DNA from: Candidatus Parcubacteria bacterium
GTDB lineage: Bacteria > Patescibacteriota > Minisyncoccia > Phycocordibacterales > UBA1006
Direction: 5' to 3'
Length of the DNA stretch: 6,329 nt
NCBI GenBank assembly: GCA_027028225.1
Contig: JALVJP010000004.1
Location: 1-6,329 of the forward strand
Shown here: positions 5,980 through 6,329 of the stretch, in pieces
Numbering within the stretch: the stretch's first letter is position 1
Layout: every line of letters begins with the position of its first letter
Program-made: the position numbers and the translations under genes
Notes under the pieces: generated by a model
The model's input: the letters and a program-made list of their open reading frames with translations, nothing else
What the model was told of the DNA's origin: nothing
Database searches by the model: none

Positions 5980-6329
5980 TTAGTATAAAGAATTCTTTAT
6001 AAAGTCTAATATAGCTCGGGAAAACTCTTCTTCTAGATTAGATTTTTTGTTTATTTTTAGCCACTGATTATTTCTCTTCTCAAAATAGAACTTAGATTTT
6101 TCTAATGCGTAATTACCAAACATAAGGAATTGAAATTCAATTAAAAAATATTCATTCCCGTCGAATGCAATATCTAAAGATAATAGTGGGGTGTCAAAAT
6201 ATTTTTTAACTTTTTCCGCGAAATCCAGTAATTCTTTATCTGGTTTTTCTACAAATTTTAAAAGACCACTACCACTAGATCTGAAGTCATTCTTTCTATT
6301 TCTTCGATGACGAACTTAATACTTATTTC
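5980..6329 (-). pseudogene. ATP-grasp-fold enzyme gene, C-terminal part, interrupted by an in-frame stop and cut by the window edge
   Basis: On the minus strand a frame is open from 6315 down to the TAA at 5982-5980 (111 residues) without a usable start codon near its beginning. It contains NRKNDFRSSGSG, then LLSLDIAFDG, then FLIEFQ. In ATP-grasp enzymes the last two blocks carry the acidic metal ligands that hold Mg-ATP (here Asp48 and Glu60 of the open stretch, with Gln62 in the place often held by Asn). The NDFR-[AS]-SGSG block belongs to a group of uncharacterised ATP-grasp proteins whose substrate is unknown. Just upstream, at 6318-6316, the same frame has a TAA; beyond it the residues read Asn-Lys-Tyr up to the edge. 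A Tyr codon changed to TAA would explain this. A frameshift near 6306 is the alternative, since another frame is open to the window edge. The gene is AT-rich and converges on tRNA-His. Confidence 0.75.

Noticed and set aside
5735..5983. 82-codon open frame spanning the VKOR end and the tRNA
   Set aside because: It runs through the whole tRNA-His gene and its terminator and overlaps the VKOR gene in another frame; chance frame.

Overview
The window looks like part of the chromosome of a Candidate Phyla Radiation (Patescibacteria, Parcubacteria-like) bacterium. I infer this from the overall style: moderate-to-low GC, most genes starting without a Shine-Dalgarno sequence and close behind a -10 box, a ribosomal protein with a lineage-style extension, and several hypothetical membrane proteins with no operon structure. 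No marker here fixes the lineage below that level.

Layout. Bases 1-116 hold the C-terminal end of an IS30-family transposase, the right end of an insertion sequence that continues to the left of the window. About 50 bp later is rplS (ribosomal protein L19, 169-732), which carries a roughly 70-residue acidic tail and ends at a clean intrinsic terminator. Next is a 556-residue protein (802-2472) that I do not recognise by name. It has two GxxH motifs and an acidic residue arranged as in the TIKI/TraB/EreA/ChaN superfamily. Between it and the next gene are a terminator-like hairpin, a good TTGACA promoter, and a leader of about 100 nt that can fold into several consecutive stem-loops. The gene behind this leader (2662-3957) encodes a protein with about eight membrane segments, a charged coiled coil and a cytoplasmic C-terminal domain, and it ends at a strong GC-rich terminator. 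A small multi-spanning membrane protein (4029-4694) and a VKOR-family disulfide-forming membrane protein with an extra membrane domain (4777-5787) follow, each with its own promoter. A tRNA-His gene (5837-5912, anticodon GTG, CCA encoded) follows, with a 9-bp inverted repeat around its likely -10 box and a terminator behind it. The right edge holds, on the minus strand, the C-terminal half of an ATP-grasp enzyme gene whose frame is interrupted by a TAA near the window edge.

How the genes work together. I see no operon: every plus-strand gene appears to be transcribed alone, most of them bounded by a terminator or their own promoter. Recognisable functions are translation (L19, tRNA-His), envelope disulfide chemistry (VKOR) and mobile DNA (IS30). 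The other membrane proteins cannot be assigned a role from sequence alone. The items most worth following are the structured leader at 2564-2640, the TIKI-like protein, the VKOR fusion and the interrupted ATP-grasp gene.
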